Shown here piece by piece: positions 9,123-18,789 of a stretch of DNA of 64,000 nucleotides. Below the pieces are notes generated by a model. The model was not told the origin of the DNA and did not search any database. It saw only the letters and a program-made list of their open reading frames with translations. Position 1 is the stretch's first letter. Each line of letters starts with the position of its first letter. The position numbers and the translations under genes are program-made. Source of the stretch: UBA5543 sp964464965 (GTDB lineage: Bacteria > Bacteroidota > Bacteroidia > Chitinophagales > Chitinophagaceae); contig CAYXHM010000006.1 of the NCBI GenBank assembly GCA_964464965.1, forward strand, positions 62,001 through 126,000, given 5' to 3'.

Positions 9123-10223
9123 CTAAAGCCTGCAACCATCCCACCCAAAGGCAAAATACATTTTGTGTATGCGCATGAATTTGTCTTTAGCCAGCTCTAT
9201 TTCTATAGGTTTTATATAAAACTGCTCGCGGGTTTTATTTATCTTTTCCAGTGGGGCTTTGTAGTCAGCAATAGTTGCTTCTTTACGCCTGCCCGTAATG
9301 CCAGTGCCAAAGTATCGTTGTGTTAACTGCATTGTGGCACTTGTGGCGCTGTCATTGTTGGCATTTATCCTGAAATCCAGCAGGTGGGCCAAGTCTTTAG
9401 GGTGCAGCAAGCCTGCTTCTATCTGCCATATATAAAACCGGTCGTTGAAGAAATCAAAATTGAAATAAGTGCCGTAGTGCGCCATAATGGGAAAGAAAAG
9501 GTTGGAATGAAACCTGTACTCGTCTATCGTTGTTGGGATCGACGCAGGATAGTTTTCCCGTTCTTTTATCAGCTTAAAAAGGTGCAGCAGGTCAGGGCTG
9601 CCTGTTTTTAATTCTTTCATTATATCTGCCTGCTCTATGCCTGTCAGTTGGTCAGACGGCCAGCCTTTTTCTTTTATCAACACCTTCAGTTTGGCCATCG
9701 TTTCTTCTACCTGCCGGGTGTACCTGCGTCCTGTTTCACGCCCGGAGAAGGTTTCGTTTTTGATCGGGTTTTTTTCCATCTGGTCGTAGGCATACAGCCT
9801 GTACATCTGTTGCAGTGTGTTGGTATCTATCCTGCGCAAGTAGTGGCTGCGGTTGCGGCTGTACTGTGCTGCTATGCTGTCTTTGTACCGGGTGTATAAG
9901 TCATGTTTTTTAATGTAGGGTATCAGCACCATGTGGCGTGGCATCAGGCCATTTTTAGTAGCCTTGTCTGTTATGGCGAGTAATGCGGCAGAGTTGCCCT
10001 CATACAGGGCCAGTTGTATGGCCACCATCCAATCGTGTGCAAACACGAAGTCGTAAAGCTTAAAGGTGCTGAGGTAGGTTTTCAATGCGCCCTTTATGTC
10101 ATTGTTTACAAAAGCCTGTTCTTCAGCCTTGTTGATGTTGAGGTGGTATGCCTTATAGTTGTTGTGCTGCGCATGTAGGGTATGTGTGAAGATGAACAGT
10201 AGTATGATACTGGCAATGCGCAT
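9123..10223 (-). CDS. Hypothetical exported protein
   Basis: The product of about 366 residues is unrecognised. Starting at the ATG at 10223 gives a clean signal peptide MRIASIILLFIFTHTLHAQ with cleavage after AQ. A TTG 39 nt further upstream would only lengthen the n-region, so I prefer the ATG. The mature part is mostly helical and rich in aromatic and charged residues, with TPR-like flavour in the first 100 residues (NDIKGALKTYLSTFKLYDFVFAHD). It probably resides in the periplasm. It lies upstream of the 163-residue membrane protein gene on the same strand. Confidence 0.65.
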   Translation of the reverse strand: MRIASIILLFIFTHTLHAQHNNYKAYHLNINKAEEQAFVNNDIKGALKTYLSTFKLYDFVFAHDWMVAIQLALYEGNSAALLAITDKATKNGLMPRHMVLIPYIKKHDLYTRYKDSIAAQYSRNRSHYLRRIDTNTLQQMYRLYAYDQMEKNPIKNETFSGRETGRRYTRQVEETMAKLKVLIKEKGWPSDQLTGIEQADIMKELKTGSPDLLHLFKLIKERENYPASIPTTIDEYRFHSNLFFPIMAHYGTYFNFDFFNDRFYIWQIEAGLLHPKDLAHLLDFRINANNDSATSATMQLTQRYFGTGITGRRKEATIADYKAPLEKINKTREQFYIKPIEIELAKDKFMRIHKMYFAFGWDGCRL

Positions 10224-10453
10224 AGGATACAGCAAAGATGTTATAAAGATACGTTTTCGCAAGCTGGTTTTTTCGTTTATAATGCCGGGTTAAAATGTAT
10301 ACTTGGACATTTCGTCCTGTTTTTCCTCCAGTCCAATGCCGGGCAGCAAGGACAGTTTTATGCAAAACACATTGTTCAATAAGGTTAACAGGGATGAACA
10401 AGCTAAACCGGAGTTTGCTCATCTTTTGCACATAAGGCTTTATTTGCTGCGGG

Positions 10454-11083
10454 TCATTTTATAGCCACTATTTCCATGTCAACAACAACTTTCCCGTTGG
10501 TCCATGTATTTTCCTGCCTGCGCAGCTCTTTTACTGTAAAGCCATTCTCTTCAAGTGATTTGTACAAAAAACCAGACTCATGGTAGTAGATATACACCTC
10601 ATCTCCGGAACTGGATCTATCAATACCGGATTTTTCATAGCTATCTTCCATAGTGCTGATGTACAGCACTCCACCGGGCATTAGCAATGCTGCGCAATCG
10701 CTGAATAATTTAACTGCTTCTTCCCGTGACAGGTAGGGCAGGCAAAAGCCTATAATAATACCATTGTATGTAGCGGGCAGCTTGCTGATATCACGACAGT
10801 CCATTTCCCTGAAGGTGGCAGTGGGGTTATTGGCAGCGGCCAAAGCCAGCATAGCAGGCGATATATCTATACCCAATATTTCAAAGCCCGGTTTTTGGCT
10901 TAATACATACCTGGTAATGTTTCCCGGACCGCATGCTATATCCAGCACGCTGGCTTTATCATTGCCGATGTTGTTACAGAAAATATCCAGCATATCACGA
11001 TATGCCGCAATATCCATATATCGTTCCTGGTACAGTTCCGCATTCTTAGAGAACACATTAATGACCATCTGTTTTTTATCCAT
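10454..11083 (-). CDS. Class I SAM-dependent methyltransferase
   Basis: The 209-residue protein has the Rossmann methyltransferase motifs in order. Motif I is VLDIACGPGNITRYVL (about residues 45-60), the acidic residue after beta 2 is in ILGIDISPAML, and motif II/III covers FREMDCRDISKLP and the GGVLYIST strand. It belongs to the methyltransferase type 11/25 group that acts on small molecules or quinones, but the substrate cannot be inferred. It is separated by about 230 bp from the gene downstream and 51 bp from the DUF4198 gene upstream. Confidence 0.85.
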   Translation of the reverse strand: MDKKQMVINVFSKNAELYQERYMDIAAYRDMLDIFCNNIGNDKASVLDIACGPGNITRYVLSQKPGFEILGIDISPAMLALAAANNPTATFREMDCRDISKLPATYNGIIIGFCLPYLSREEAVKLFSDCAALLMPGGVLYISTMEDSYEKSGIDRSSSGDEVYIYYHESGFLYKSLEENGFTVKELRRQENTWTNGKVVVDMEIVAIK

Positions 11084-11134
11084 GCAGTATTGTTTTGAAT
11101 AAAGTTATGGAACGAGGTGACTTCAGCCAATGGC

Positions 11135-11854
11135 CTATTGTTTGTATATAGAATAGTCTAACCTGTGCCTGACAGTTTCGTATTGTTTGCCTTTGTATTC
11201 TCCGGGTGTTTTGTCAACCCAGTCTATGCTTAAGATATATAGTCCGGGCTTATCCAATTTATAAGTGATTTTACCTTTTTTGTCAGTAACCAATTCCTGC
11301 TCGTTAGCGCCATAACCTGTTACAATTACTTTTTGTCCTGCAGCAACAATCTTACCCTTTTTATATACCAGCGTTTCATAACTGTCGCCTGGTAATTTTT
11401 TAGTTTTTATATCTAAAAACAAGTCTTCTGCTTTGCCATTGTCCTTATGGCCAACCTGATAAGTGGCTTTAAGATATTGTATGGGCCTTGTTATACCCAT
11501 ATCGTGCTTTGTCCAGTCCTGTACCTCACGTGTGTCGTTTATCCCTGTTATTTCGTAAATGCCTTCTGCCTGCGGCTTAAATGTCCCTTCCCAATAGTCC
11601 GCAGTTTGTGTCATTGGTATTTCCTGCTTTAAACCATTGGTAGATGTTACATACACCTTGATATCTTTCATTTTGTCCAGTGGTTTACCTGATAGTCTTT
11701 CGCCAACAGGGTAGTCGCCATAAAACATTTTTACGGCTACTGCTTCATTAGGCCTGTTATTGCCTTCTATTTCTATCCAGTAGCCGTGCGCCATGGTCAA
11801 GTATGGCATTATTAAAAAGACAGCTATAACAAGTATCCTGATAATTGATTGCAT
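11135..11854 (-). CDS. DUF4198 domain-containing exported protein
   Basis: The 239-residue protein has a signal peptide ending TMAHG and the typical opening AHGYWIEIEGNNRPNEAVAVKMFYGDY of DUF4198. This periplasmic beta-sandwich family is often linked to nickel or cobalt uptake loci. The middle contains repeated strand patterns (WEGTFKPQAEGIYEITG and DKKGKITYKLDKPGLYILSI) typical of carboxypeptidase-regulatory-like folds. No metal transporter is adjacent, so a role in metal uptake is only suggested by the family. Confidence 0.78.
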   Translation of the reverse strand: MQSIIRILVIAVFLIMPYLTMAHGYWIEIEGNNRPNEAVAVKMFYGDYPVGERLSGKPLDKMKDIKVYVTSTNGLKQEIPMTQTADYWEGTFKPQAEGIYEITGINDTREVQDWTKHDMGITRPIQYLKATYQVGHKDNGKAEDLFLDIKTKKLPGDSYETLVYKKGKIVAAGQKVIVTGYGANEQELVTDKKGKITYKLDKPGLYILSIDWVDKTPGEYKGKQYETVRHRLDYSIYKQ

Positions 11855-11969
11855 AATTTAAATTTAGGATTGCAATTTAAGCAACGAAGCAGCATACATA
11901 TTTACTAAATGCGGAAAGAATTGCCCTGTATATTCATTACAACCTTTTATACCCTTATCTGTTTTATGA

Positions 11970-12002
11970 TTTGGACGGTGTAATAGTTATAGAGTAGTTT
12001 TG
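11970..12002 (+). promoter_or_regulatory. Promoter of the NADH dehydrogenase gene
   Basis: TTTG (11970-11973), a 21-bp spacer and TAGTTTTG (11995-12002) match the Bacteroidota TTTG-N19-21-TAnnTTTG promoter. The ATG follows 17 bp after the -7 element. Confidence 0.7.
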
Positions 12003-12019
12003 TATAAATATAGTAGTAT

Positions 12020-13318
12020 ATGGCCAAGAAACAATTGGTGATACTCGGGGCTGGTTTTGCCGGATTACAGCTGGCACGCAGGATAAAAAGCGAGGATTAC
12101 GATGTAGTATTAATAGATCAATATAATTTCCACCAGTTTCAACCTTTGTTTTACCAGGTAGCTACCGCGAGACTGGAGCCAAGTTCTATTTCATTTCCAC
12201 TGAGAAAAGTATTTCAACGCAAGAGACATGTAAGGGTAAGGATAACCAGGGTGCAAAGTGTAGATACACAAAAACAGGTGGTACATACCGCTGACGGCGA
12301 TATTGCTTATGACTACCTGGTAGTTGCCACAGGCTGTACTTCCAATTTCTTTGGCAATGCTAATATTGAGCGATATGCGTTCCCGATGAAGTCGACCACT
12401 GAGGCCATTACGCTGCGCAACAGGATACTGCTGAATTTTGAGGATGCGTTGAGTGCTAATGCCGATGAACTGGCAGGCATCATGAATATAGTAATTGTTG
12501 GCGGCGGGCCTACAGGTGTAGAACTGGCCGGTGCGCTTGCCGAAATGAAAAAGAAAATATTGCCACGCGATTATCCAGATATGGACTTTAGCAAGCTGGG
12601 TATCTATCTTTTAGAAGGACAGGGCACAACTCTTGCAGCTATGAGCGAAGCATCGCAAAAAGCTTCTCTTAAGTACCTGCAGGAGTTAGGGGTACAAGTG
12701 TGGACCAATACGATTGTGGCAGACTACAATGGTAAAACGGTACTGATGAAAGATGGCAGGGCCATACAGTCAAATACACTGATATGGGCTGCGGGGGTTG
12801 CAGGTAGTATGCCGGAAGGAATACCTAAAGAAGTTATAGTGAGAGGTAACCGTATTAAGGTTGATAACTTCAACAGGGTTGAAGGCTATGATAATGTATT
12901 TGCCCTGGGTGATATTGCTTATATGGAAAATGAAGCCTGGCCTAAAGGACACCCGCAACTGGCGAATGTGGCTAATAACCAGGCGAAGAATATGGCGGGT
13001 AATATGCACAGGCTGGCACAGGGTGGGGAGTTAAAGCCATTTATATATAAGAATCCGGGTACAATGGCCACCATAGGCAAGCGTAAGGCAGTGGTAGATC
13101 TGCCCTCATTTAGTTTTAGCGGATTCCTGGCATGGGTATTCTGGATGTTCCTGCACCTGATGCTGATATTGAACGCTAAAAACAAGCTGATTGTATTTAT
13201 TAACTGGGCCATCAGTTACGTTACTAATGATACTACGCTGCGCTTAATATTATTGCCTACCCGTAAGCAGGTGGAACTTGCAAAAGAACATGGGTATAGC
13301 GATAATGATGAAGCTTAA
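12020..13318 (+). CDS. ndh: Type II NADH dehydrogenase (NAD(P)/FAD-dependent oxidoreductase)
   Basis: The 432-residue protein has the FAD-binding GxGxxG motif at the N-terminus (ILGAGFAGLQLARR) and the NADH-binding motif in the middle (IVIVGGGPTGVELAGALAEM). The later FAD motif YDNVFALGDIAY is also present. The C-terminal part has a hydrophobic segment (FSGFLAWVFWMFLHLMLIL) that attaches this non-proton-pumping enzyme to the cytoplasmic membrane. It oxidises NADH and passes electrons to quinone. The stop overlaps by 4 nt the end of the convergent gene. The promoter is visible directly upstream. Confidence 0.9.
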   Translation: MAKKQLVILGAGFAGLQLARRIKSEDYDVVLIDQYNFHQFQPLFYQVATARLEPSSISFPLRKVFQRKRHVRVRITRVQSVDTQKQVVHTADGDIAYDYLVVATGCTSNFFGNANIERYAFPMKSTTEAITLRNRILLNFEDALSANADELAGIMNIVIVGGGPTGVELAGALAEMKKKILPRDYPDMDFSKLGIYLLEGQGTTLAAMSEASQKASLKYLQELGVQVWTNTIVADYNGKTVLMKDGRAIQSNTLIWAAGVAGSMPEGIPKEVIVRGNRIKVDNFNRVEGYDNVFALGDIAYMENEAWPKGHPQLANVANNQAKNMAGNMHRLAQGGELKPFIYKNPGTMATIGKRKAVVDLPSFSFSGFLAWVFWMFLHLMLILNAKNKLIVFINWAISYVTNDTTLRLILLPTRKQVELAKEHGYSDNDEA

Positions 13319-14025
13319 GCTATACCAATATGCCGTACCAGTGCCCTGCGGGCTATAGGTAGCAACGTTTCATTAAGAGGCACTGCCAGTTCTGACTCTA
13401 CTAAATACACTGCAGGGTTGGGCAACGTACGTATTGCACGCAGCAGTTGCGTTTTTATATTATTGTAGGTTACAGAGATGTTTTTGGCAAAACTATCTAT
13501 ATAGTTAAGACTGACGGCAGTATAATTCGTGTTGCTGTGCTGCAACATGCTTATCGTGTAATTATATGCTCTTACAATATTATCATGGTTATAGTGAAGC
13601 AGTAAATAACCTTCGTTTTTGTACAGCGGAATAATACCAACCGGCTCTATAGAGAGTTGTTTTTCTACATGTTCGTATATACCGGCGCCATTGTCAATAG
13701 TTGTTTTCATCATATCAGCAGCATAGTCGGTAATAAGTTCCAGTTCGGCCATTGTATCGTCATCTTCCAGTAGTTGTTTATAAACCAGTTCTGGTGGCTT
13801 TGTTTCTATTTTGCTAAGTTCTTTGGGAAATTGGTCCTGCAGTAGCTGTTTGTTTTTCCTGAAATTTTCCAAATTCCTGTAGTGGGCTATCAAATCGCCT
13901 AACTGTGGATAGAGGCGGGTAGCGTCAAAATGTTGATTTACTTCCTTTAGATAGGCCAGCAGTTTATATTTCTGCAATTCAAAATCAATATAGCCATCCA
14001 GGAACCATGTATCGCTGAGTGCCAT
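13315..14025 (-). CDS. Conserved hypothetical protein
   Basis: The 236-residue protein is not recognised as a named family. It is predicted soluble, largely helical in the first half (many Leu, Glu and Lys) and mixed in the second, with no signal peptide or membrane segment. It is convergent with ndh, the stop codons overlapping by 4 bp, and is transcribed alone. Codon use and composition look like the surrounding core genes, which argues against recent acquisition. Confidence 0.7.
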   Translation of the reverse strand: MALSDTWFLDGYIDFELQKYKLLAYLKEVNQHFDATRLYPQLGDLIAHYRNLENFRKNKQLLQDQFPKELSKIETKPPELVYKQLLEDDDTMAELELITDYAADMMKTTIDNGAGIYEHVEKQLSIEPVGIIPLYKNEGYLLLHYNHDNIVRAYNYTISMLQHSNTNYTAVSLNYIDSFAKNISVTYNNIKTQLLRAIRTLPNPAVYLVESELAVPLNETLLPIARRALVRHIGIA

Positions 14026-14121
14026 AAGCTGTAATTTAATGTTACCCTAATTTACGAAATTATGGTGCCATTGGCATCATTTGTATAGCAACTTAACAAG
14101 CCTTTTAGAGGAATCTTACAC

Positions 14122-14517
14122 TTACACTACAATTGTTTCGATTGTTATGGGGTGGCTCAAAGTAAAATTTACGGGGCATTTTTCGGCTATCTGCAATAAA
14201 CGTTCGCGTTGCACATCGTCAAGTAAACCATTTAAAGTAATCTCTTTTTTGAAATGACTGCCGGGTTGCCCTGTATTGCGCTCATAACTTACGGTAACAG
14301 TTACAGAGTCTAACGGCCATTCTTTACGATCGGCATACATACGGAGTGTGATGCAAGTGCATGCACCCAGTGCAGAGGCTAAGAGTTCTCCGGGGGCAAA
14401 TCCTTTGTTTTGTCCCCCATCTTCCACAGGTTCATCTGCAATAAGTTCATTGCCATTGCCTGATTGTACCCGGGTTATGTATTTGTCTTTATTAATTACA
14501 GATGTTGATTGCCTCAT
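14122..14517 (-). CDS. OsmC/Ohr-family peroxiredoxin-like protein
   Basis: The 131-residue protein has the OsmC fold signature, with one reactive-cysteine region in LLASALGACTCITLRMYADRKEW and the second conserved cysteine in IAEKCPVNFTL. Members reduce organic or fatty-acid peroxides in the cytoplasm. Length is usual for the compact YhfA-like branch. An extra cysteine lies close to the first (CTC). It is a single gene with no obvious partner. Confidence 0.87.
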   Translation of the reverse strand: MRQSTSVINKDKYITRVQSGNGNELIADEPVEDGGQNKGFAPGELLASALGACTCITLRMYADRKEWPLDSVTVTVSYERNTGQPGSHFKKEITLNGLLDDVQRERLLQIAEKCPVNFTLSHPITIETIVV

Positions 14518-14609
14518 GTCAATAAAATATCCTTAAAAATAGGGTAAACTATAGTTTCCCAACATTTATATTTATCCTTTACTTTTACCGCGGAAAATGA
14601 ACAGCTTGT

Positions 14610-15347
14610 ATGAATATTAGAATGAAATTTATTGCTGCTGCACTAGTACTGCTTGTATCAGTAAGTGGATATGCACAACGCAGAGCCATAGAAATAGGCG
14701 TGGGGGCAGGAAGCAGTATAAATAGCAACCCCGGCAGCAATATGGTTTATAAAGGCAACCGTATAGCCTGGGGTAATTATTCAGGATTATTAAACGTATC
14801 GTATAATATTCACCGCAGTATGTCTATCGGCCTGGAGGCCAGGTCTATGGAATTGTCCAGGAAATCTGATAATGTTTATCCTACCTACCTGAAAACTACG
14901 ATAGGAGGCGATGACAGGAAGTTTGTGTATTCAAAAGCAATGATGTCGGCCGCTGTTATATTCAACGGAAGATATAGTATGTACAGGGGGTATTTTTACG
15001 GTGGTGGGGCAGTTGGATATGCCGCATCCCGCCACGACTCTAAAAACGTTAATAGTAAAACAGAATCTTACCGTGCACCAAACGGTGGCAACGGTTTTGT
15101 GATGGGTGTACAGGCCGGCTATACGCATGGCATTAACGCTGTACTGGGCCTGAATATTGAAGGTGCAGTAAGAAACTATACATTGAATTATGGCGCACTT
15201 GCACCGGAGGTGAGGCCGTACGAACCGTTAGGATATAACATTACTGCCTACACGCTTACGATTGGGGTCAAATTCAGGATCATGCCAAAATATCGTGCTG
15301 AAAATGATATACCGGCTATGAGGGGTAAAGGGCGCAGCAGAAGATAG
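14610..15347 (+). CDS. Outer-membrane beta-barrel protein
   Basis: The 245-residue protein has a signal peptide ending SGYAQ and then alternating strands typical of the OmpX/OmpW-like small porin fold (SIGLEARSMEL, AVIFNGRYSMYRGYFYGGGAVGYAAS, VLGLNIEGAVRNYTLNYG). The last 15 residues are basic rather than ending in an aromatic residue. Function is unknown. It ends 5 bp from the end of the convergent lgt gene, so the two transcripts may overlap. Confidence 0.75.
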   Translation: MNIRMKFIAAALVLLVSVSGYAQRRAIEIGVGAGSSINSNPGSNMVYKGNRIAWGNYSGLLNVSYNIHRSMSIGLEARSMELSRKSDNVYPTYLKTTIGGDDRKFVYSKAMMSAAVIFNGRYSMYRGYFYGGGAVGYAASRHDSKNVNSKTESYRAPNGGNGFVMGVQAGYTHGINAVLGLNIEGAVRNYTLNYGALAPEVRPYEPLGYNITAYTLTIGVKFRIMPKYRAENDIPAMRGKGRSRR

Positions 15348-15352
15348 TGTGT

Positions 15353-16630
15353 TTATGCAGGCGTGGTATCTTTAACCCGCTTGCTGACGACGAAAAATAA
15401 TACTAACCCGATAATAACTAATACCGTAGATATTATTTCTGCCTGTGTAGGGTGTATAAATCCAAGGTCGTATTTGTAGTTGACCCTTATTTTCTCTACA
15501 AAGAAGCGTTCCAGGCCATTCATTACCAGGTAGATCCCAAATAATTGTAAGGGTAGTTTCAGCCTCGTGCGCAATGCCCATAATATTCCAAACAATATCA
15601 TACAGGCTGCAAATTCATAGATAGGTGTAGGAAACACACTGACAGGTAGAACACCGCAGTATGTGCCTGTGCAGCCAGCTATCATTATTCCCTCTCTGTT
15701 TACATTGTGTGCATAGTTCATGCCATACAGCCAGTCTGGCAACCAGTCTGGCGCGGGCGCATAAATATGTGGTATGGTAGCAAGGTCATTATAATGTTTT
15801 GATAGCCTTGCTACAACGTCACTGAATTCGGTGGCAGCGGCCGCTCTCAGTGTACCGTCAGCATTGGTAATATATGCGCTGTTGAAAATACCCCAATCGC
15901 CGTCACCTGCAAAGTGGCAACCCAGCCTGCCTAAGCCATAGGCTAATATCAGGCCCGGTGCTGCTGCATCGCACAGGTGTTTGAAAGGTATTTCATGCTT
16001 GCGGGAATAAAAATACAGTGTAATTGTTGCAACAATAAGCCCTCCGTAGAATGTGAGCCCTGCTGATGAGAACAGGCTGCCCAGGGGGTCTTGCAGGAAC
16101 TGCTCCCATGTTTCAAAGGCATTGAATATTTTGGCGCCGGCCATACCTGTTACAGCTGCTATCAATAGTATTTCGAGTGCACGCTGGTGGGGGTATGTGG
16201 TTACTGTTCTCAACTCAGGCTTCGGCAATTCCTGCTTTTTCTTTTCAGAATACTTCAGGTAAAAAAGAATAGCAGCGCCTATAAGCCCTCCAAGGAAACT
16301 ACCCTGCGTAGAAAAAATATATCCCAGCGGATCGGGCGATACTTCTGCTACATGCCCGAAAATACCGCCAATTTTAAAGCCGATAAGAAAGCCTGAAATG
16401 ACAGACCATATCAATTCTGCCTGTGTAGCCGGTTTGCCTATTTCTATAGTACGTATGGTAGGATGAAGCAGGCCCATCTTCTCTTTTCTTTTAAGTTCAA
16501 GAGACAAGGTCCATGCAGCAGCAAGGAAAGCCATGGCAACAAAGAAACCAAAGGTTTTAAAAATACTCAGCCATTCGGGCATGTTTGAACCTGTAAAGCT
16601 CTCTAATAGATACTGAAAATCCGGATACAT
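15353..16630 (-). CDS. lgt: Phosphatidylglycerol:prolipoprotein diacylglyceryl transferase
   Basis: The 425-residue polytopic protein carries the Lgt signature GLGRLGCHFAGDGDWG (about residues 230-245) and the C-terminal NGLERFFVEKIRVN helix. It transfers diacylglycerol to the lipobox cysteine, the first step of lipoprotein maturation, and would serve the several lipoproteins in this window. It is longer than the roughly 270-290 residues of enterobacterial Lgt because of extra sequence between membrane segments, which is usual in Bacteroidota. The ATG at 16630 is well placed before the first hydrophobic segment. Confidence 0.93.
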   Translation of the reverse strand: MYPDFQYLLESFTGSNMPEWLSIFKTFGFFVAMAFLAAAWTLSLELKRKEKMGLLHPTIRTIEIGKPATQAELIWSVISGFLIGFKIGGIFGHVAEVSPDPLGYIFSTQGSFLGGLIGAAILFYLKYSEKKKQELPKPELRTVTTYPHQRALEILLIAAVTGMAGAKIFNAFETWEQFLQDPLGSLFSSAGLTFYGGLIVATITLYFYSRKHEIPFKHLCDAAAPGLILAYGLGRLGCHFAGDGDWGIFNSAYITNADGTLRAAAATEFSDVVARLSKHYNDLATIPHIYAPAPDWLPDWLYGMNYAHNVNREGIMIAGCTGTYCGVLPVSVFPTPIYEFAACMILFGILWALRTRLKLPLQLFGIYLVMNGLERFFVEKIRVNYKYDLGFIHPTQAEIISTVLVIIGLVLFFVVSKRVKDTTPA

Positions 16631-16746
16631 AAATAGGGTGTAAAACTAATAAACTTGAAGCGTTAATGAACGGGAATTTAAAATAGCTTAATAGTTAAAG
16701 AATTTGTAGTGCTATATTATCAACATCGCATTTTCTTTTTAGCTTG

Positions 16747-16776
16747 TTGTAAACAAACGATTTTTTACTACATTTG
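16747..16776 (+). promoter_or_regulatory. tRNA-Cys promoter
   Basis: TTG (16747-16749), a 19-bp spacer and TACATTTG (16769-16776) match the Bacteroidota promoter. The element extends as TACATTTGCAGTCC, the same 14-bp form seen at rpsJ and rplX. The tRNA begins 14 bp downstream. Confidence 0.8.
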
Positions 16777-16790
16777 CAGTCCCTTCAGCG

Positions 16791-16861
16791 GGTCACGTGG
16801 CCGAGCGGTTAGGCAGAGGTCTGCAAAACCTCGTACAGCGGTTCAAATCCGCTCGTGACCT
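16791..16861 (+). tRNA. tRNA-Cys (anticodon GCA)
   Basis: The acceptor GGTCACG pairs with CGTGACC at the 3' end. The D-arm sequence is GCCGAGCGGTTAGGCA. The anticodon stem GAGGT/ACCTC encloses loop CTGCAAA with GCA at 16823-16825. The T-arm AGCGG-TTCAAAT-CCGCT is perfect. CCA is not encoded; the discriminator is T/U at 16861, as expected for tRNA-Cys. Confidence 0.97.
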
Positions 16862-16867
16862 CAAAAC

Positions 16868-16897
16868 AGAAGCCACCATATAGGTGGCTTCTTTGTT
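16868..16897 (+). terminator. Terminator after tRNA-Cys
   Basis: AGAAGCCACC (16868-16877), loop ATATA and GGTGGCTTCT (16883-16892) form a perfect 10-bp stem followed by a T-rich tail, 6 bp after the tRNA. Confidence 0.88.
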
Positions 16898-16923
16898 TAA
16901 ACTTGTTTTGCAAAAGAGTATTA

Positions 16924-18789
16924 TTATTTGATAAATTTTACTTTTTCTCTTTGTCCATTTTTACTTAGGTCCAGAAAGTATGTTCCGGCAGCAATCGCAC
17001 TCGTATTGATGGTTGCATTATTGCCATGCAATATTCCGTTGCTTATTACCCGTCCTGTGATATCAAAGAGTGTGTAGTTAGCCCCGTCCGCATTTTGTAC
17101 ATTTAGTTTATCAGCTACAGGGTTAGGGTATATGGAATAGCCGTTTTTGTTTATTGTAGTAATGCCTGCAGGTTTGCCTTGTTTGAAGGCATATGGCATA
17201 CCACCATTGTTCAGCACTCCATAAATGGCATTACCACCATCATAGACTGCAAGCATATTGTAACCCGAATTGTGGGTAGTTGCTATAGCGTGTTGTGGTA
17301 TATCAGAAAGCGGTACAGGTGCTCCTCTTTGTATTTCATCGCCGTTTACTTCCCAGTAATTCGTACCGGCATCCAATGTTACGGATGGGGTCGTAGTTTG
17401 CATTACTTCCGTTCCGAAAGCAAATATATCGCCGCTGTTTGTAAAGGTGAATGGTGGTGTCTGGTTGGTATAGTCTGACGAAAAGGCTGTTGGATAATCT
17501 GTATACGCCGCTGCACTTCCACCATATAGCGACGATACCATTGCTCCCGCCCCTGTGATTACCGGCCTCAGTGCGCTGAATCCTGCTCCGCTAAAGCCGT
17601 TACCTCCAAAGTCCGATGCATCTGTTAAGCTTGTTACAGCCGGCGTCCCTGTTGTAAAATATGCATAAGTATTTACTACTGTAAAGGGCCCGGACAGGTC
17701 GTTGACTGTTACAACACAGGCCGGGTCGTTGGCCATTGGTGTTGTGAAGTCGTAGTACTGCGGCCCTGCTATTCTTGGGTACATGTATTGATTATTGCCT
17801 AGCGTTGGGCTGATAGAGCCATAATTGGTGATGGTACCGGTATTGTATTCCCAGGATGATAAATGAACCTCATCCCCTGCCTGGTTCAGGTAGGTTACAT
17901 ACGCCAGGCTGGGATCTGTTGCCGGGAAAATGTTAGCGGCAGTTACACCGGCTACGTCAGGATATTTTCCATCGTCAATATAAAAAGCCGTGTTAGTAGT
18001 GAATGGAGTGTATTGGCCTACAGTGCTGATGGGAGCCTCTATGCCCCATACCTCTTCGTTGCCAAACGTTCCCTGGTGCCATGTTATAATATAGCCAATA
18101 ACCTCATGCACAGCACCTGCAGCAGGGTAGCTATTGTCGCCATATATCAGCGATATATGGGGATAACGGGCTGTTCCGCCGGAAGAGCTTACCTGCATTG
18201 CGTTGTTTGTAAGGTTGAAAGGGAAAGATGTTGATGTGAAGATATCTACAGTATAGTTAGCGGCTGCCCAGTCTATTTCAATATTGAAATGTTCTACAAA
18301 TATCTCTCCGCCAAACTCATATACAGCCAGCGCAAAATAATGTGGATCGTAAGCTGTAGAGCCGGTATAAATATAGTTATATACACCTACCGCAACATCT
18401 ACATCGTTGATAATGCTACCAGCCATACTACCGGTAGTACAGGGTAGGGGGACGTTTACCTGCAACCCCGGAAAGACAGATACACCTACCGTCATGCCTG
18501 AATAGGAGGTGGTACACGTGTTGTTAACACCGGTGTATCCTGTTGCCCAGATATATTTGTCAAGGCCTCCTGACCACACGCACATAGGTGTGGGGCTGCT
18601 GGCTGAAGTATAGATTTCCACCATGTCGGCATTCAGCGATGTAAAGTTGGCATTAAGGGTATTGCAGCTACCATCAGTATTTATGATGAAAGGTAAGCCA
18701 GCAGTACCATTCAGTATGTTAGGTTGTGCAATAGCATTTTTATTAAGCGCTGCCAATATCAATATGGCAGCAATAGTAATTGGTTTCAT
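16924..18789 (-). CDS. T9SS type A sorting-domain protein
   Basis: The 621-residue protein begins with a signal peptide ending in IAQ. It ends in a type IX secretion C-terminal domain: YSIYPNPVADKLNVQN, then YTLFDITGRVISNG, AAGTYFLDLSKNGQREKVKFIK-like ending with basic residues. The CTD directs export through the T9SS pore and usually attachment to the cell surface. The 500-residue passenger has no recognised enzymatic motif. It is rich in Thr, Gly, Tyr and aromatic residues in repeated strand patterns, and also contains several Cys, suggesting a beta-rich surface or propeller-like domain. The T9SS machinery genes are not in this window. Confidence 0.87.
   Translation of the reverse strand: MKPITIAAILILAALNKNAIAQPNILNGTAGLPFIINTDGSCNTLNANFTSLNADMVEIYTSASSPTPMCVWSGGLDKYIWATGYTGVNNTCTTSYSGMTVGVSVFPGLQVNVPLPCTTGSMAGSIINDVDVAVGVYNYIYTGSTAYDPHYFALAVYEFGGEIFVEHFNIEIDWAAANYTVDIFTSTSFPFNLTNNAMQVSSSGGTARYPHISLIYGDNSYPAAGAVHEVIGYIITWHQGTFGNEEVWGIEAPISTVGQYTPFTTNTAFYIDDGKYPDVAGVTAANIFPATDPSLAYVTYLNQAGDEVHLSSWEYNTGTITNYGSISPTLGNNQYMYPRIAGPQYYDFTTPMANDPACVVTVNDLSGPFTVVNTYAYFTTGTPAVTSLTDASDFGGNGFSGAGFSALRPVITGAGAMVSSLYGGSAAAYTDYPTAFSSDYTNQTPPFTFTNSGDIFAFGTEVMQTTTPSVTLDAGTNYWEVNGDEIQRGAPVPLSDIPQHAIATTHNSGYNMLAVYDGGNAIYGVLNNGGMPYAFKQGKPAGITTINKNGYSIYPNPVADKLNVQNADGANYTLFDITGRVISNGILHGNNATINTSAIAAGTYFLDLSKNGQREKVKFIK

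Noticed and set aside
10280..10345. Repeated 9-mer AATGCCGGG
   Set aside because: Two short copies about 55 bp apart in a spacer, with no further structure; probably chance.
10153..10431. 92-codon minus-strand frame between methyltransferase and exported protein genes
   Set aside because: It overlaps the signal-peptide start of the exported protein in another frame and shows no domain or topology.
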